Of a stretch of 64,000 nucleotides of DNA, positions 49,488 through 59,109 are shown piece by piece. The translations under genes were made by a program, and so were the position numbers. Numbering within the stretch: the stretch's first letter is position 1; each line of letters opens with the position of its first letter. The notes under the pieces are model-generated. The model did no database searches. It was not told where the DNA came from and saw only the letters and a program-made list of their open reading frames with translations. Source of the stretch: Limisoma sp963601185 (GTDB taxonomy: Bacteria > Bacteroidota > Bacteroidia > Bacteroidales > Muribaculaceae); the NCBI GenBank assembly GCA_963601185.1, contig CAVCEE010000002.1:112778-176777 (forward strand), in the 5' to 3' direction.

Positions 49488-51644
49488 ATGAAAGTTTACG
49501 AAACTAATGAAATCAAGAACATTGCCCTCATAGGCAGTAAGGGATCAGGTAAAACCACACTCGCTGAAGCCATGCTCTTCGAGTGTGGAGTTATAAAACG
49601 CAGAGGCACCATCGATGCCGGAAACACTGTATGCGACTATTTCCCAGTAGAAAAAGAATATGGCTACAGTGTCTTTTCAACTGTATGCTACGCAGAGTTT
49701 CTCAACAAGAAACTTAACGTAATCGACTGCCCGGGTGGCGACGACTTTGTCGGCAACGCCATCACCGCTCTTAACGTAACCGACACGGGCGTATTGCTCA
49801 TTGATGCCCAGTATGGCGTTGAAGTCGGCACCCAGAACATTTTCCGCACCACGGAAAAAATCAAAAAACCAGTGATTTTCGCAGTCAACCAACTTGACGG
49901 CGACAAGGTTGATTTCGACAACGTAATCAGCCAGATGAAAGAAGTGTTCGGCAACAAGGTAGTGCTCGTGCAGTACCCTATCAACCCAGGCACCGGCTTC
50001 AACGCAATGATCGACGTGCTGTTGATGAAGATGTACACATGGGGACCGGACGGCGGTGTGCCTACAATCACCGACATCCCTGCCGAAGAACTTGACAAGG
50101 CAAAAGAACTCAACAAAACGCTCATCGAGGCAGCCGCCGAAAACGACGAGACCCTGATGGAGAAATTCTTCGACCAGGGCAGCCTCACGGAAGACGAGAT
50201 GCGCGAAGGCATCCGCAAGGGCTTGGTGGCTCGCGACATTCTTCCGGTGTTCTGCGTGAGTGCGTTGAAAGATATGGGCGTACGCCGTATGATGGAATTC
50301 CTCGGCAACGTGGTTCCTTTCGTAAGCGATATGCCAAAACCTATAGACAACAAAGGAGAAGAAATCGCAGCCGATTCCTCGGCAGAGACAAGCCTATTCG
50401 TGTTCAAAACCTCAGTAGAGCCGCACATCGGCGAAGTGTCGTACTTCAAAGTGATGTCGGGCAAAATCAAGGCAGGTGACGATGTGACGAATATGCGCAC
50501 AGGCAACAAAGAGAGAATTGCACAAATATATTGCGTATGCGGACAAATACGCACCAACGTTGACCAACTTTGCGCGGGCGACATCGGCGCAACTGTTAAG
50601 ATGAAGGACGTGAGCACCGGCGACACACTCAACGTCAAGGGTTGCGAATATGTGTTTGACTTCATCAAATATCCGGCACCGAAATTCCAGCGCGCCATCA
50701 AGCCGGTCAACGAGCCAGAGGCCGAGAAACTCAACGAGGCTCTCAACCGTATGCACCTCGAAGATCCGACATGGATTGTAGAGCAGTCTAAGGAACTGAA
50801 ACAGACCATCGTTTCAGGTCAGGGCGAGTTCCACTTGCGCACACTGAAATGGAGACTGGAAAACAACGACAAGATTGCAGTCAATTTCTTCGAGCCTCGC
50901 ATCCCTTACCGCGAGACAATCACCAAGGCAGCGCGTGCCGACTACCGCCACAAGAAGCAGTCGGGCGGCGCCGGACAATTCGGCGAAGTCCACTTGGTAA
51001 TCGAGCCTTACACCGAAGGTATGCCTGAACCTGACACTTATCGTTTTGGCGGACAGGAATTCCGTATGAACGTGCGTGATAAGCAGGAAATTCCATTGGA
51101 ATGGGGCGGCAAACTCGTGGTCTACAACTGTATCGTCGGTGGTGCAATTGATGCGCGCTTCATCCCAGCCATCGTTAAAGGCTTAATGGACCGTATGGAG
51201 CAAGGCCCGCTCACCGGCTCATACGCTCGCGACGTGCGCGTATGCATCTACGACGGCAAGATGCACCCGGTTGACTCCAACGAAATCTCGTTCCGTCTCG
51301 CCGGCCGCAACGCCTTCAGCGAAGCGTTCCGCAACGCCAACCCGAAGATTTTGGAACCGGTCTATGACGTGGAGGTACTCGTACCGTCCGACAAGATGGG
51401 CGACGTGATGAGCGACCTGCAAGGACGCCGCGCCATCATTATGGGCATGGAAAGCGAGAAAGGCTTTGAGAAGATTACCGCTCGCGTTCCGCTGAAAGAG
51501 ATGGCATCCTACTCTACCGCCCTCAGTTCGATAACTGGCGGCCGCTCATCGTTCACGATGAAGTTTGCAGCCTATGAACTCGTTCCTTCCGACGTTCAGG
51601 AAAAACTCCTCAAGGCTTACGCAGAAGAGAACCACGACGAATAG
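49488..51644 (+). CDS. Divergent EF-G paralogue (translation-factor GTPase family)
   Basis: The 718-aa protein has the five-domain layout of EF-G, but its G domain has diverged. G1 is GSKGSGKTT (16-24), the RGIT switch I motif is lost, G3 is CPGGDD (81-86), where EF-G has TPGHVD with the catalytic His, and G4 is NQLD (134-137) instead of NKxD. Later domains keep EF-G features (GQGEFHLRTLKW, RADYRHKKQSGGAGQFGEVH, AYELVPSDVQ). It may be an EF-G2-type factor acting in recycling or stress, or a ribosome protection factor. GTP hydrolysis is likely slow or absent. Confidence 0.85.
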   Translation: MKVYETNEIKNIALIGSKGSGKTTLAEAMLFECGVIKRRGTIDAGNTVCDYFPVEKEYGYSVFSTVCYAEFLNKKLNVIDCPGGDDFVGNAITALNVTDTGVLLIDAQYGVEVGTQNIFRTTEKIKKPVIFAVNQLDGDKVDFDNVISQMKEVFGNKVVLVQYPINPGTGFNAMIDVLLMKMYTWGPDGGVPTITDIPAEELDKAKELNKTLIEAAAENDETLMEKFFDQGSLTEDEMREGIRKGLVARDILPVFCVSALKDMGVRRMMEFLGNVVPFVSDMPKPIDNKGEEIAADSSAETSLFVFKTSVEPHIGEVSYFKVMSGKIKAGDDVTNMRTGNKERIAQIYCVCGQIRTNVDQLCAGDIGATVKMKDVSTGDTLNVKGCEYVFDFIKYPAPKFQRAIKPVNEPEAEKLNEALNRMHLEDPTWIVEQSKELKQTIVSGQGEFHLRTLKWRLENNDKIAVNFFEPRIPYRETITKAARADYRHKKQSGGAGQFGEVHLVIEPYTEGMPEPDTYRFGGQEFRMNVRDKQEIPLEWGGKLVVYNCIVGGAIDARFIPAIVKGLMDRMEQGPLTGSYARDVRVCIYDGKMHPVDSNEISFRLAGRNAFSEAFRNANPKILEPVYDVEVLVPSDKMGDVMSDLQGRRAIIMGMESEKGFEKITARVPLKEMASYSTALSSITGGRSSFTMKFAAYELVPSDVQEKLLKAYAEENHDE

Positions 51645-51682
51645 GACTCATCGCTTCTATTGAATTTTTTAGTTACACAAAA

Positions 51683-51710
51683 AAGGTGCGTCTCCAGCGA
51701 GGCGCACCTT
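51683..51710. terminator. Terminator after the EF-G paralogue
   Basis: aaggtgcgtctc pairs with gaggcgcacctt (one G-T pair) around a cagc loop; A-run upstream and atatttt downstream allow action in both directions. Confidence 0.75.
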
Positions 51711-51739
51711 ATATTTTCCCATCACTAATTCCTTTACCG

Positions 51740-52189
51740 CTATAAGTCGCCGTAGCACGGCACATCCTTAAGAAACTGCACCTTGCCCGACTCATAATCC
51801 ACACAGCAGCAGTAGAGTTGCTTGCCGTTGAATACCGTGAGATAGCGCACCTTCAGCACCGTGTTATAGCGGTAAATCTGGTTGAACACCTCCTGCGTAA
51901 TCGCCACCGATGCCGCTTTGTACTCCACAATCATCAGCGGCTTGCCCTGACGGTCGAACACCACCGTGTCGCATCTGCGCTCCCTGCCGTTCTGCTTAAG
52001 TGGCACCTCATTAGCCATCAGCCCAGCCGGATAGCCCTTAGAGTCGACCAGATAGCGCACAAACGACTGACGCACGCCCTCCTCAGGCGTGAACGCAACG
52101 AATTTCGACCGCAAGCAGTCGAAAATTTCCTGCCGACCGTCCACGATGCGCGTCTTCTGCAAGTTGTTTTCCGAATTTTGTTTAGGCAT
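51740..52189 (-). CDS. HSDR_N-type PD-(D/E)XK nuclease-fold protein
   Basis: The 149-aa protein matches the type I restriction R-subunit N-terminal-like domain (HSDR_N_2): FTPEEGVRQSFVRYLVDSKG (about 33-52), RERRCDTVVFDRQGKPLMIV with catalytic Asp, and EYKAAS (E-x-K). It is a stand-alone domain with no helicase, common next to holA in Bacteroidetes; a nuclease role is unproven. I use the ATG at 52189; the longer frame from 52285 overlaps holA. Confidence 0.75.
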   Translation of the reverse strand: MPKQNSENNLQKTRIVDGRQEIFDCLRSKFVAFTPEEGVRQSFVRYLVDSKGYPAGLMANEVPLKQNGRERRCDTVVFDRQGKPLMIVEYKAASVAITQEVFNQIYRYNTVLKVRYLTVFNGKQLYCCCVDYESGKVQFLKDVPCYGDL

Positions 52190-52252
52190 AAAGTCTGTCG
52201 GTTGATAGATTTTATGTAAATTTACTCCGTTATTTCTACATAGACAAATATT

Positions 52253-53287
52253 ATGGCTAAAACCGCAGGCCCTACACGCCAACAAATTGAAACCAACATA
52301 CGAAAAAAGCAGTTTGCCCCCATCTATCTCCTTATGGGCGAGGAGTCGTTCTACATCGACCGCATTGCCGATATGGTGCTCAAGAACGCACTAACCGACG
52401 ACGACCGCGACTTCAACCTCACCACATTCTATGGTGCAGACTGCACGATGGCTGACGTGATTCTTGCGTGCCGCCGCTACCCGATGATGGCTGAACGGCA
52501 GGTGGTTATCCTCAAGGAAGCCCAAGCAGCAAAAACGGGCAGACAACTGAACTGGGACCAGTTGCAGCAATATGCACTCCAGCCCACCCTGTCGACAGTG
52601 CTTGTGGTCTGCCACAAAGGTTCGTCGATAAAGGCCGCCGCAATGACCAAAGCCATAGCGCAATGCGGAGGCGTGGTGTATGAATCGGCAGCATTGCGCG
52701 ACTTCAACATAGACCGCGCACTCACCGAATACGCTGGGACTGTAGGCTGCAAAATCGACCCCAGGGCACAGTCGATGCTCATCGAGCACATCGGTTTCGA
52801 TATGTCGCTACTGGCAAAGGAAGTGGACAAACTTCGGATGACCCTACCAGTGGGCGCTGTCATCACCCCGGAAGCCGTAGAAGCAAATGTGGGAATAAGC
52901 AAAGAATACAACACCTTCGAACTCGTTGCAGCCATCGCCAAGCGCGACAAGCAACGGTCGTACAAAATCATACAGTTCTTCCGTGCCAACCCGAAGAAAG
53001 GCCCTACGGTGCTTGCTGCCACGAGCCTCTTCAACCTGTTTTCCAACGTACTGATAGCCTACTACTCCAACCACAACGACGAGCACGCACTGATGGAGGC
53101 TCTGAGGATGAAGACGCCCTATCAACTACGCGATGTGCGCACGGCAATGCGCAGTTACAACGCACGGCAAAGCCTTTTGATAATCAGCGCCATCCGTGAG
53201 TTTGACGCACGCAGCAAAGGCATCGGCTCGCAGAGAAACGAATATGACCTGTTTGAAGAACTGGTTTTGAAGATTTTTAGTATTTAG
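52253..53287 (+). CDS. holA: DNA polymerase III delta subunit
   Basis: HolA opens the sliding clamp within the clamp loader. The 344-aa protein starts with APIYLLMGEESFYIDRIADM (about 22-41), has the AAA-like domain without a Walker motif, DLLAKEVDKL-like helix (SLLAKEVDKLRMTL) and a helical C-terminal domain with FELVAAIAKRDKQRSYKIIQ. All fit HolA. It is divergent to the HSDR_N-type gene with 63 nt between. Confidence 0.9.
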   Translation: MAKTAGPTRQQIETNIRKKQFAPIYLLMGEESFYIDRIADMVLKNALTDDDRDFNLTTFYGADCTMADVILACRRYPMMAERQVVILKEAQAAKTGRQLNWDQLQQYALQPTLSTVLVVCHKGSSIKAAAMTKAIAQCGGVVYESAALRDFNIDRALTEYAGTVGCKIDPRAQSMLIEHIGFDMSLLAKEVDKLRMTLPVGAVITPEAVEANVGISKEYNTFELVAAIAKRDKQRSYKIIQFFRANPKKGPTVLAATSLFNLFSNVLIAYYSNHNDEHALMEALRMKTPYQLRDVRTAMRSYNARQSLLIISAIREFDARSKGIGSQRNEYDLFEELVLKIFSI

Positions 53288-53386
53288 GTCTGTTACGAAT
53301 GTTAATTTAACATATCCCTTTAACATCGTAAAGCATTAATACAATTAATTAACACCCAAAAGGACTACTATATAGTCTTTATGGCA

Positions 53387-53394
53387 TAATTTTG
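53387..53394 (+). promoter_or_regulatory. -7 box of the moxR-bat operon
   Basis: TAATTTTG matches TAnnTTTG; start site near 53401, 35 nt before moxR. A small hairpin (aaaggacta/tagtcttt, about 53359-53381) covers the -33 region and may be the holA terminator or an operator. Confidence 0.5.
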
Positions 53395-53435
53395 CACATA
53401 CCGAAATAAAGAAAACAACAGAAAACCATAGAAAT

Positions 53436-54431
53436 ATGAACGGAACAGTTAACATCAGAGAATTGAATGATCTGATTGCAAGCAAAAGCAACATTGTAAA
53501 CTTGGTGCAACAAGGCATGAACCAGCGCATTGTTGGACAAAAACATCTGGTTGACTCTTTGCTCATCGCCCTATTGTCAAACGGCCACGTACTCTTGGAA
53601 GGTGTGCCGGGCTTGGCAAAAACATTAGCCATCAAAACTTTGGCATCGATTGTCGAAGCAAAATATAACCGCATCCAGTTCACCCCTGACCTTTTGCCAG
53701 CCGATGTGGTCGGCACGATGATGTACAGCGTGCAGAAAGAGACGTTCCAAATCAAGAAAGGTCCGGTATTCGCCAACTTCGTGCTTGCCGACGAAATCAA
53801 CCGTGCCCCGGCAAAGGTGCAGAGCGCATTGCTCGAGGCCATGCAGGAGCGTCAAGTGACCATCGGCAGCGAGACATTCAAACTCGACGACCCGTTCCTC
53901 GTAATGGCAACACAGAACCCTATTGAGCAGGAAGGCACATATCCGCTGCCTGAGGCTCAGGTGGACCGTTTTCTCCTCAAGGTTGTGGTCACCTACCCTA
54001 CTAAAGAGGAAGAGATGCAGATTGTGAACCAGAACCTGCGACCAGTGCAAAGCGAACTTCGCCCGATGCTCAAGCCTCAGGACATTATCGACGCACAAAA
54101 CGTTGTGTCGCAAATCTATATTGACGACAAAATCAGCCAATACATCGTAGACATTGTGAACGCTACACGCCGTCCTGCCGACAACGGTCTCTCCGACCTT
54201 GCCGGACTCATTGCCTTCGGCGGCTCTCCGCGTGCATCAATCGGACTTGCTCTCGCATCGCGCTCCTACGCCTTCCTCAAAGGTCGCGGCTACGTGCTTC
54301 CTGAGGACGTGCGTGCGGTTTGCCACGACGTGCTCCGCCATCGCATCGGCCTGACCTACGAGGCTGAAGCCAACAACATCAGTTCCGACGAGATTATCAG
54401 CACAATCCTTGACAAAATCATCGTTCCTTAA
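53436..54431 (+). CDS. MoxR-family AAA+ ATPase
   Basis: The 331-aa ATPase has Walker A GVPGLAKT (about 56-63), the TPDLLPADVVGT segment, Walker B NFVLADEINRAPAKVQSALL, and NPIEQEGTYPLPEAQVDRF (sensor 1/arginine finger region), all MoxR hallmarks. MoxR proteins act as chaperones for partner proteins with von Willebrand A (VWA) domains; the partners here are the DUF58, BatA and BatB proteins downstream. It opens an eight-gene operon. Confidence 0.92.
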   Translation: MNGTVNIRELNDLIASKSNIVNLVQQGMNQRIVGQKHLVDSLLIALLSNGHVLLEGVPGLAKTLAIKTLASIVEAKYNRIQFTPDLLPADVVGTMMYSVQKETFQIKKGPVFANFVLADEINRAPAKVQSALLEAMQERQVTIGSETFKLDDPFLVMATQNPIEQEGTYPLPEAQVDRFLLKVVVTYPTKEEEMQIVNQNLRPVQSELRPMLKPQDIIDAQNVVSQIYIDDKISQYIVDIVNATRRPADNGLSDLAGLIAFGGSPRASIGLALASRSYAFLKGRGYVLPEDVRAVCHDVLRHRIGLTYEAEANNISSDEIISTILDKIIVP

Positions 54432-54448
54432 TCTAAACGGAGAGCGAT

Positions 54449-55324
54449 ATGGATGCCAACGAACTTTTAAGGAAAGTCAGGCAGATTGAGATTAAGACGC
54501 GCGGGCTGTCGCAGAACATCTTCGCCGGAGAGTATCACTCGGCGTTCAAGGGACGCGGCGTGACCTTCTCGGAGGTGCGTGAATACCAGTACGGCGACGA
54601 AATCCGCGACATCGACTGGAACGTGACGGCACGCAACAGCAAACCGTTTGTCAAAGTCTACGAGGAAGAGCGCGAATTGACGGTGTTGCTCCTTGTCGAC
54701 GTGTCGGACAGCGGCAATTTCGGTGCTGTGGGGTCGGTGAAACGCGAGCGCATCTCTGAAATTGCAGCGACACTGGCTTTTTCCGCCATTCAGAACAAGG
54801 ACAAGGTGGGCGTAGTGTTTTTCAGCGACAAGGTTGAGAAATACATTCCGCCGCAAAAAGGCAGAAAACACATTCTGCTGATTATCCGCGAACTACTTGA
54901 CTTCACGCCGGCGAGCCACGGCACCGACATCGGCGTTGCACTCAAGTTTATGACCGGCGCAGTGAAGAAGCGCACCACAGCATTCCTGATGTCGGACTTC
55001 ATCGACGAGCACGACTACTCACAGGCTATGAGCATTTGCAGCAGCAAGCACGACTTGACAGCGCTGCAGGTCTACGACAAGCGCGATGCATCGCTTCCGA
55101 AGGTCGGTCTGGTGAAACTGCGTGATGCCGAGACCGGTGAAACGAAATGGGTCAACACCAGTTCGAAGAACGTGCGCAACGCCTATGAGCGCTGGTGGTA
55201 TGAGCATCAGCAACTCATAAGCAACCGCTTCGTCAAGAGCAAGGTTGACTATGCAAGCATTGCCACCGACGAGGACTACGTAAAGGCTCTGATGGCATTG
55301 TTTCAGAAAAGAGGACATAGATAG
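54449..55324 (+). CDS. DUF58 protein (VWA-like)
   Basis: The 291-aa protein starts with the DUF58 signature FAGEYHSAFKGRGVTFSEVR, YQYGDEIRDIDWNVTARN, then a VWA-like domain with LLLVDVSDSGNFG, in which the MIDAS motif is partly changed (DVSDS). It is the usual partner of MoxR and contains no membrane segment. It starts 17 nt after moxR. Confidence 0.88.
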   Translation: MDANELLRKVRQIEIKTRGLSQNIFAGEYHSAFKGRGVTFSEVREYQYGDEIRDIDWNVTARNSKPFVKVYEEERELTVLLLVDVSDSGNFGAVGSVKRERISEIAATLAFSAIQNKDKVGVVFFSDKVEKYIPPQKGRKHILLIIRELLDFTPASHGTDIGVALKFMTGAVKKRTTAFLMSDFIDEHDYSQAMSICSSKHDLTALQVYDKRDASLPKVGLVKLRDAETGETKWVNTSSKNVRNAYERWWYEHQQLISNRFVKSKVDYASIATDEDYVKALMALFQKRGHR

Positions 55325-55330
55325 AATTTC

Positions 55331-56326
55331 ATGAAAATATCAACGAAAATAGCGGCGATTGTCATTGCTCTCTGTAGCATTGCAACGGCACAGGCAGCCA
55401 CGACGGTTGTGCGTGCAGCAGTGGATTCCACCACAATCATGCAAGGCAACAAAACGGTGCTGCGCGTGACGGTGGTGAAGGACAAGGCGCAGGCGGGACA
55501 ACTCATCGTGCCGCCCGACAGCATTATCAACGATGTCGACATTGTGGGTGAACGCAAGGTCACCAAAGCCGATGTGGGCAACGGCCGCACACAGGAAACC
55601 TACGAAATACCCATTCAGCCGTTCAGCCCCGGAGCATTTGTGTTGCCGGGTCTGAAATATGTCGTGGACAACGACACCATAGTTGGCAACAGCGTGTCGA
55701 TAAAGGTGCTGGAGGCGGATGTGTCGAAGATGCAGGACCTCTACGAATACAAGACTGTAGCCAACCCCGACAAGAAGTTTTGGGACTTCCTGCCCGATAT
55801 GAACCAGTTGAAATGGCTGTGGTGGGTACTCGGAGCGATTGTCGCACTGGCACTGATTGCGCTGGGCATTGTGATGTACCAACGCTGGAAGGCCGGCAAA
55901 CCCATTCTGCCTTTCATCGCGCAGAAGCCGTTGCTTCCGCCATACGACGAGGCACAGGAGGCATTCAGCGCCTTGCGCAAGTCCAACCCACTGGCGCACG
56001 GCGATGCCAAGGGGTACTACACTCGGCTCACCGACATTGTGCGCCGCTACATCTGGCGTCAGTTTGGCATCGGTGCTATGGAGATGACCTCATCGCAGAT
56101 TATGGATGCGGTGGAAAACGACGGCAAGTTGAACGACACCGATTCTCTTCAATATCTGCTTGAGACCGCCGACTTTGTGAAGTTTGCCAAGATGGGCACA
56201 TCTGCCGACGAGGACGAGCGTTCGATGATGTCGGCGGAGAAGTTCGTAGAGAGCAACAAACCTGTCGAGCCGACCGAAGAAGAGTCGAAAAGCAACAAGA
56301 AATCAAAAAAATTGAAGGACCAATAA
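55331..56326 (+). CDS. BatD-like single-pass membrane protein
   Basis: The 331-aa protein has a signal peptide (about 1-23), an N-terminal Ig-like/BatD-like region (VRAAVDSTTIMQGNKTVLRV), one transmembrane helix (about 163-185, LWWVLGAIVALALIALGIVM) and a C-terminal cytoplasmic domain with SNPLAHGDAKGYYTRLTDIV that may be DUF4381-like. It is the gene regularly found between DUF58 and batA in Bacteroides. Function unknown, probably structural in the Bat complex. Confidence 0.75.
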   Translation: MKISTKIAAIVIALCSIATAQAATTVVRAAVDSTTIMQGNKTVLRVTVVKDKAQAGQLIVPPDSIINDVDIVGERKVTKADVGNGRTQETYEIPIQPFSPGAFVLPGLKYVVDNDTIVGNSVSIKVLEADVSKMQDLYEYKTVANPDKKFWDFLPDMNQLKWLWWVLGAIVALALIALGIVMYQRWKAGKPILPFIAQKPLLPPYDEAQEAFSALRKSNPLAHGDAKGYYTRLTDIVRRYIWRQFGIGAMEMTSSQIMDAVENDGKLNDTDSLQYLLETADFVKFAKMGTSADEDERSMMSAEKFVESNKPVEPTEEESKSNKKSKKLKDQ

Positions 56327-56327
56327 T

Positions 56328-57317
56328 ATGGAATTTGCAAGACCTCATTTATTTTGGTTGTTTCTCGTGTATGTTCCGCTGATTTTTTGGTACATATACA
56401 AGTTAAGGAAGATTGACCCCACCCTGCAATCATCGACGATTGCGGCAGTGAAGCATTTCCGCACAAGTTACAGGGTGTGGCTTCGCCACGGACTGTTTGT
56501 GCTGAAGTTGCTTGCCATCGGATGCCTCATAGTGATACTTTGCCGTCCGCAGACCCACAACAAATGGGAGACTTCGAGCGTCGAGGGAACAGATATTGTG
56601 ATTGCGCTCGATATGTCGACGAGTATGCTTGCCAAGGACTTCAAGCCCGACCGTTTCGAGGCGGCAAAGGACGTGGCAGCGGAATTCATACAGGGCCGCG
56701 AGTCGGACAACATCGGGCTGGTGGTGTTTGCCGGCGAGAGTTTCACGCTCCTGCCTATGACCAACGACAAGACATCGCTGCTCAATGCCGTCAACACCCT
56801 CGAAATGGGACTACTGGAGGACGGCACGGCGATAGGCGATGGACTCGCCACGAGCATCAACCGTATCGTTGAGGGCAAAGCCAAGTCAAAGAGCATCATC
56901 CTGCTCACCGACGGAACTAACAACACCGGCATGGTCGCACCGCTGACGGCTGCCGACATTGCTAAGCAAAAGGGCATCAAGGTCTACACCATCGGTGTGG
57001 GCACCAACGGCAGCGCACTATCGCCGGTAGGCATCAACTACTACGGCAAACTCGAATATGACTATGTAAAAGTGACCATCGACGAGCCTACTATGCGATC
57101 CATCGCCCAGAAGACCGGCGGAAAATACTACCGCGCAACCGATGAGCGTACCTTGAGATCCATTTTCAAGGAAATCGACTCGCTGGAAAAAACGAAACTC
57201 GACACAACAAAATACCATAACACCGAGGATGACTATATGATGTGGGCATGGCTGCTCCTGATTTTCGTGGGTCTCGATGTGGTGCTGCGGTTGACTGTGA
57301 TGAGAACCATTCCATAA
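56328..57317 (+). CDS. batA: BatA, VWA-domain membrane protein
   Basis: The 329-aa protein has two N-terminal transmembrane segments, a VWA domain (about 85-290) with an intact MIDAS DMSTS, GLVVFAGESFTLLPMTNDK and LLTDGTNNTG, and a C-terminal helix (WLLLIFVGLDVVLRL). BatA was linked to aerotolerance in Bacteroides fragilis. It lies 1 nt after the BatD-like gene. Confidence 0.9.
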   Translation: MEFARPHLFWLFLVYVPLIFWYIYKLRKIDPTLQSSTIAAVKHFRTSYRVWLRHGLFVLKLLAIGCLIVILCRPQTHNKWETSSVEGTDIVIALDMSTSMLAKDFKPDRFEAAKDVAAEFIQGRESDNIGLVVFAGESFTLLPMTNDKTSLLNAVNTLEMGLLEDGTAIGDGLATSINRIVEGKAKSKSIILLTDGTNNTGMVAPLTAADIAKQKGIKVYTIGVGTNGSALSPVGINYYGKLEYDYVKVTIDEPTMRSIAQKTGGKYYRATDERTLRSIFKEIDSLEKTKLDTTKYHNTEDDYMMWAWLLLIFVGLDVVLRLTVMRTIP

Positions 57318-57329
57318 AAAGAAGAAGAT

Positions 57330-58361
57330 ATGTTTAGTTTTGGAAACCCTAAAATATTGTTCCTTCTGTTTCTTCTGCCTGTGATTTTCGGGCTGTTTAT
57401 GCTCTCCAGACTCGCAAGGGAAAAGAAACTGAAGAGATTCGGAAACCTCGAGGTGCTTCAGGGCCAGATGCCCGACGCATCACGCTATCTGCCTTGGATA
57501 AAAATCAGCATCGAACTGCTCCTCGTGGCGGTCGTGGTGGTAATTCTCGCACGCCCTCGTGCCAAAGGCTCATCGTCGCTGACCAACAAGAAAGTGCAAG
57601 GCTCGGAGATTGTCGTGGCAATGGACATTTCAAACTCGATGCTGGCATCGTCGACCAACAGCGAAGACGGCATCAGCCGCCTACAACGTGCCAAGTTTAT
57701 CGTAGAGAAACTGTTTGACCGTTTGCAAAACGACAAGGTAGGACTTGTAGTCTTTGCTGGCGATGCGTATGTGCAGATGCCGATTACCAACGATTTCAGT
57801 TCGGCGAAGATGTTTCTCAACAGCCTGTCGACCAATATGGTCAGCAACCAAGGCACCGCTATCGGTGCGGCAATCGAGACCTCAATGGGTATGTTTTCCA
57901 ACAACCCCAAATGCCAGAAGTCAATCGTGCTGATTACCGATGCCGAAAACCACGAGGACGATGCCATCGAGATGGCAAAGACAGCCAAGTCGAAAGGCGT
58001 GGACATCGAAGTTGTGGGCGTGGGCGACTCCAAACCGATGCCTATACCGATGGGCAACGGCACATATATGCAGTATGAAGGGCAAGTAGTGCAGACCGCA
58101 TTCAACGAGCAGGTCGCACAGGAGATAGCCAAGGTTGGCACCGGTGTCTATGTTTCGGGCAACAACTCCAACGCCGTCGACATCCTGTCCGACCAGTTGA
58201 AGAAGGCCAAGAAAACGAATATGGACAAGAAGGTATTCTCGCCCAACGACGAGCAGTTCCCGGTATTTGCCTGGATGGCATTGTTGCTGCTGGTTGTAGA
58301 TATTATGGTGAGCGAGAAGAAAATTTCGTGGCTCACGAAAACCAATCTGTTTGGAAAATAA
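57330..58361 (+). CDS. batB: BatB, VWA-domain membrane protein
   Basis: The 343-aa paralogue of BatA has the same layout: two N-terminal hydrophobic segments, a VWA domain with MIDAS DISNS, GLVVFAGDAYVQMPITNDFS and VLITDAENHEDDA, and a C-terminal helix. It probably pairs with BatA in the membrane. It begins 12 nt after batA. Confidence 0.9.
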   Translation: MFSFGNPKILFLLFLLPVIFGLFMLSRLAREKKLKRFGNLEVLQGQMPDASRYLPWIKISIELLLVAVVVVILARPRAKGSSSLTNKKVQGSEIVVAMDISNSMLASSTNSEDGISRLQRAKFIVEKLFDRLQNDKVGLVVFAGDAYVQMPITNDFSSAKMFLNSLSTNMVSNQGTAIGAAIETSMGMFSNNPKCQKSIVLITDAENHEDDAIEMAKTAKSKGVDIEVVGVGDSKPMPIPMGNGTYMQYEGQVVQTAFNEQVAQEIAKVGTGVYVSGNNSNAVDILSDQLKKAKKTNMDKKVFSPNDEQFPVFAWMALLLLVVDIMVSEKKISWLTKTNLFGK

Positions 58362-58368
58362 CATTGAT

Positions 58369-59076
58369 ATGAAACGAAGCATTCTCATAATAATATTGGC
58401 AGTATTGACCGTGCTCCCCTCTTTCGGCCAGGCGACGAAGAAGGAACGCAACCTTGTGAAAGCCGGCAACGAGTACTTCAACAAGAAGCAGTACCGCAAA
58501 GCCGAAGAGCAATACTCAAAGGCGTTGGAGCACAACCCCAACTCTACGCTGGCTAAATACAACCTCGGCACCACGCTCATCAATGAGCGCAGCAACAAAA
58601 AGGACAAGACGAAGGAAGACAGCGTGATGACTAAGCGCATCAACGCCCTGCTCACCGACGTGGCAGGCAATCCGAGTGCATCGAACGCCTTGAAAGCCAA
58701 CGCCAACTACAACCTCGGCAAAATGGCATACGACAACGAGGACTACGCCAACAGTGTGCAGTATTTCAAGAAGTCGCTCAAAGTCAACCCAAATGACGAA
58801 AAGGCGCGGAAAAACCTGCGTATGGCACAGAAAAAACTGCAACAGCAAAACAAGCAGCAAAACAACAACGACAAGCAGGACAAAAAGCAAAATCAGCAAC
58901 AAGACCAGAAGCAGCCGCCTCAAAAGCAGCCTGAGCCGCCGAAAGAGCAACAGCAGCAAACCAACAACGACCAGTTGCTGAAGGCTATGCAAAACGAGGA
59001 AAAGAACACCCGCGATAAGGTGAACCGCCGCAAGGCGCAGATGGGAAGCCGTTCGCAGACCAGCCGTCCTTGGTAG
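58369..59076 (+). CDS. batC: BatC, TPR lipoprotein-like/exported protein
   Basis: The 235-aa protein has a signal peptide (about 1-18), two or three tetratricopeptide repeats (NEYFNKKQYRKAEEQYSKAL, NYNLGKMAYDNEDYANSVQY) and a Gln/Asn/Lys-rich disordered region (about 150-215) before QMGSRSQTSRPW. I use the ATG at 58369, right before the signal peptide. BatC is a typical third component of the Bat operon. Confidence 0.88.
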   Translation: MKRSILIIILAVLTVLPSFGQATKKERNLVKAGNEYFNKKQYRKAEEQYSKALEHNPNSTLAKYNLGTTLINERSNKKDKTKEDSVMTKRINALLTDVAGNPSASNALKANANYNLGKMAYDNEDYANSVQYFKKSLKVNPNDEKARKNLRMAQKKLQQQNKQQNNNDKQDKKQNQQQDQKQPPQKQPEPPKEQQQQTNNDQLLKAMQNEEKNTRDKVNRRKAQMGSRSQTSRPW

Positions 59077-59109
59077 TCCTCAACGTCAATCAAAATTCAC
59101 AAGCATCAG

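Noticed and set aside
51740..52285. Restriction-modification system remnant
   Set aside because: The HSDR_N-like domain stands alone, is intact, and lies beside holA with chromosomal base composition; there are no HsdM/HsdS remains.
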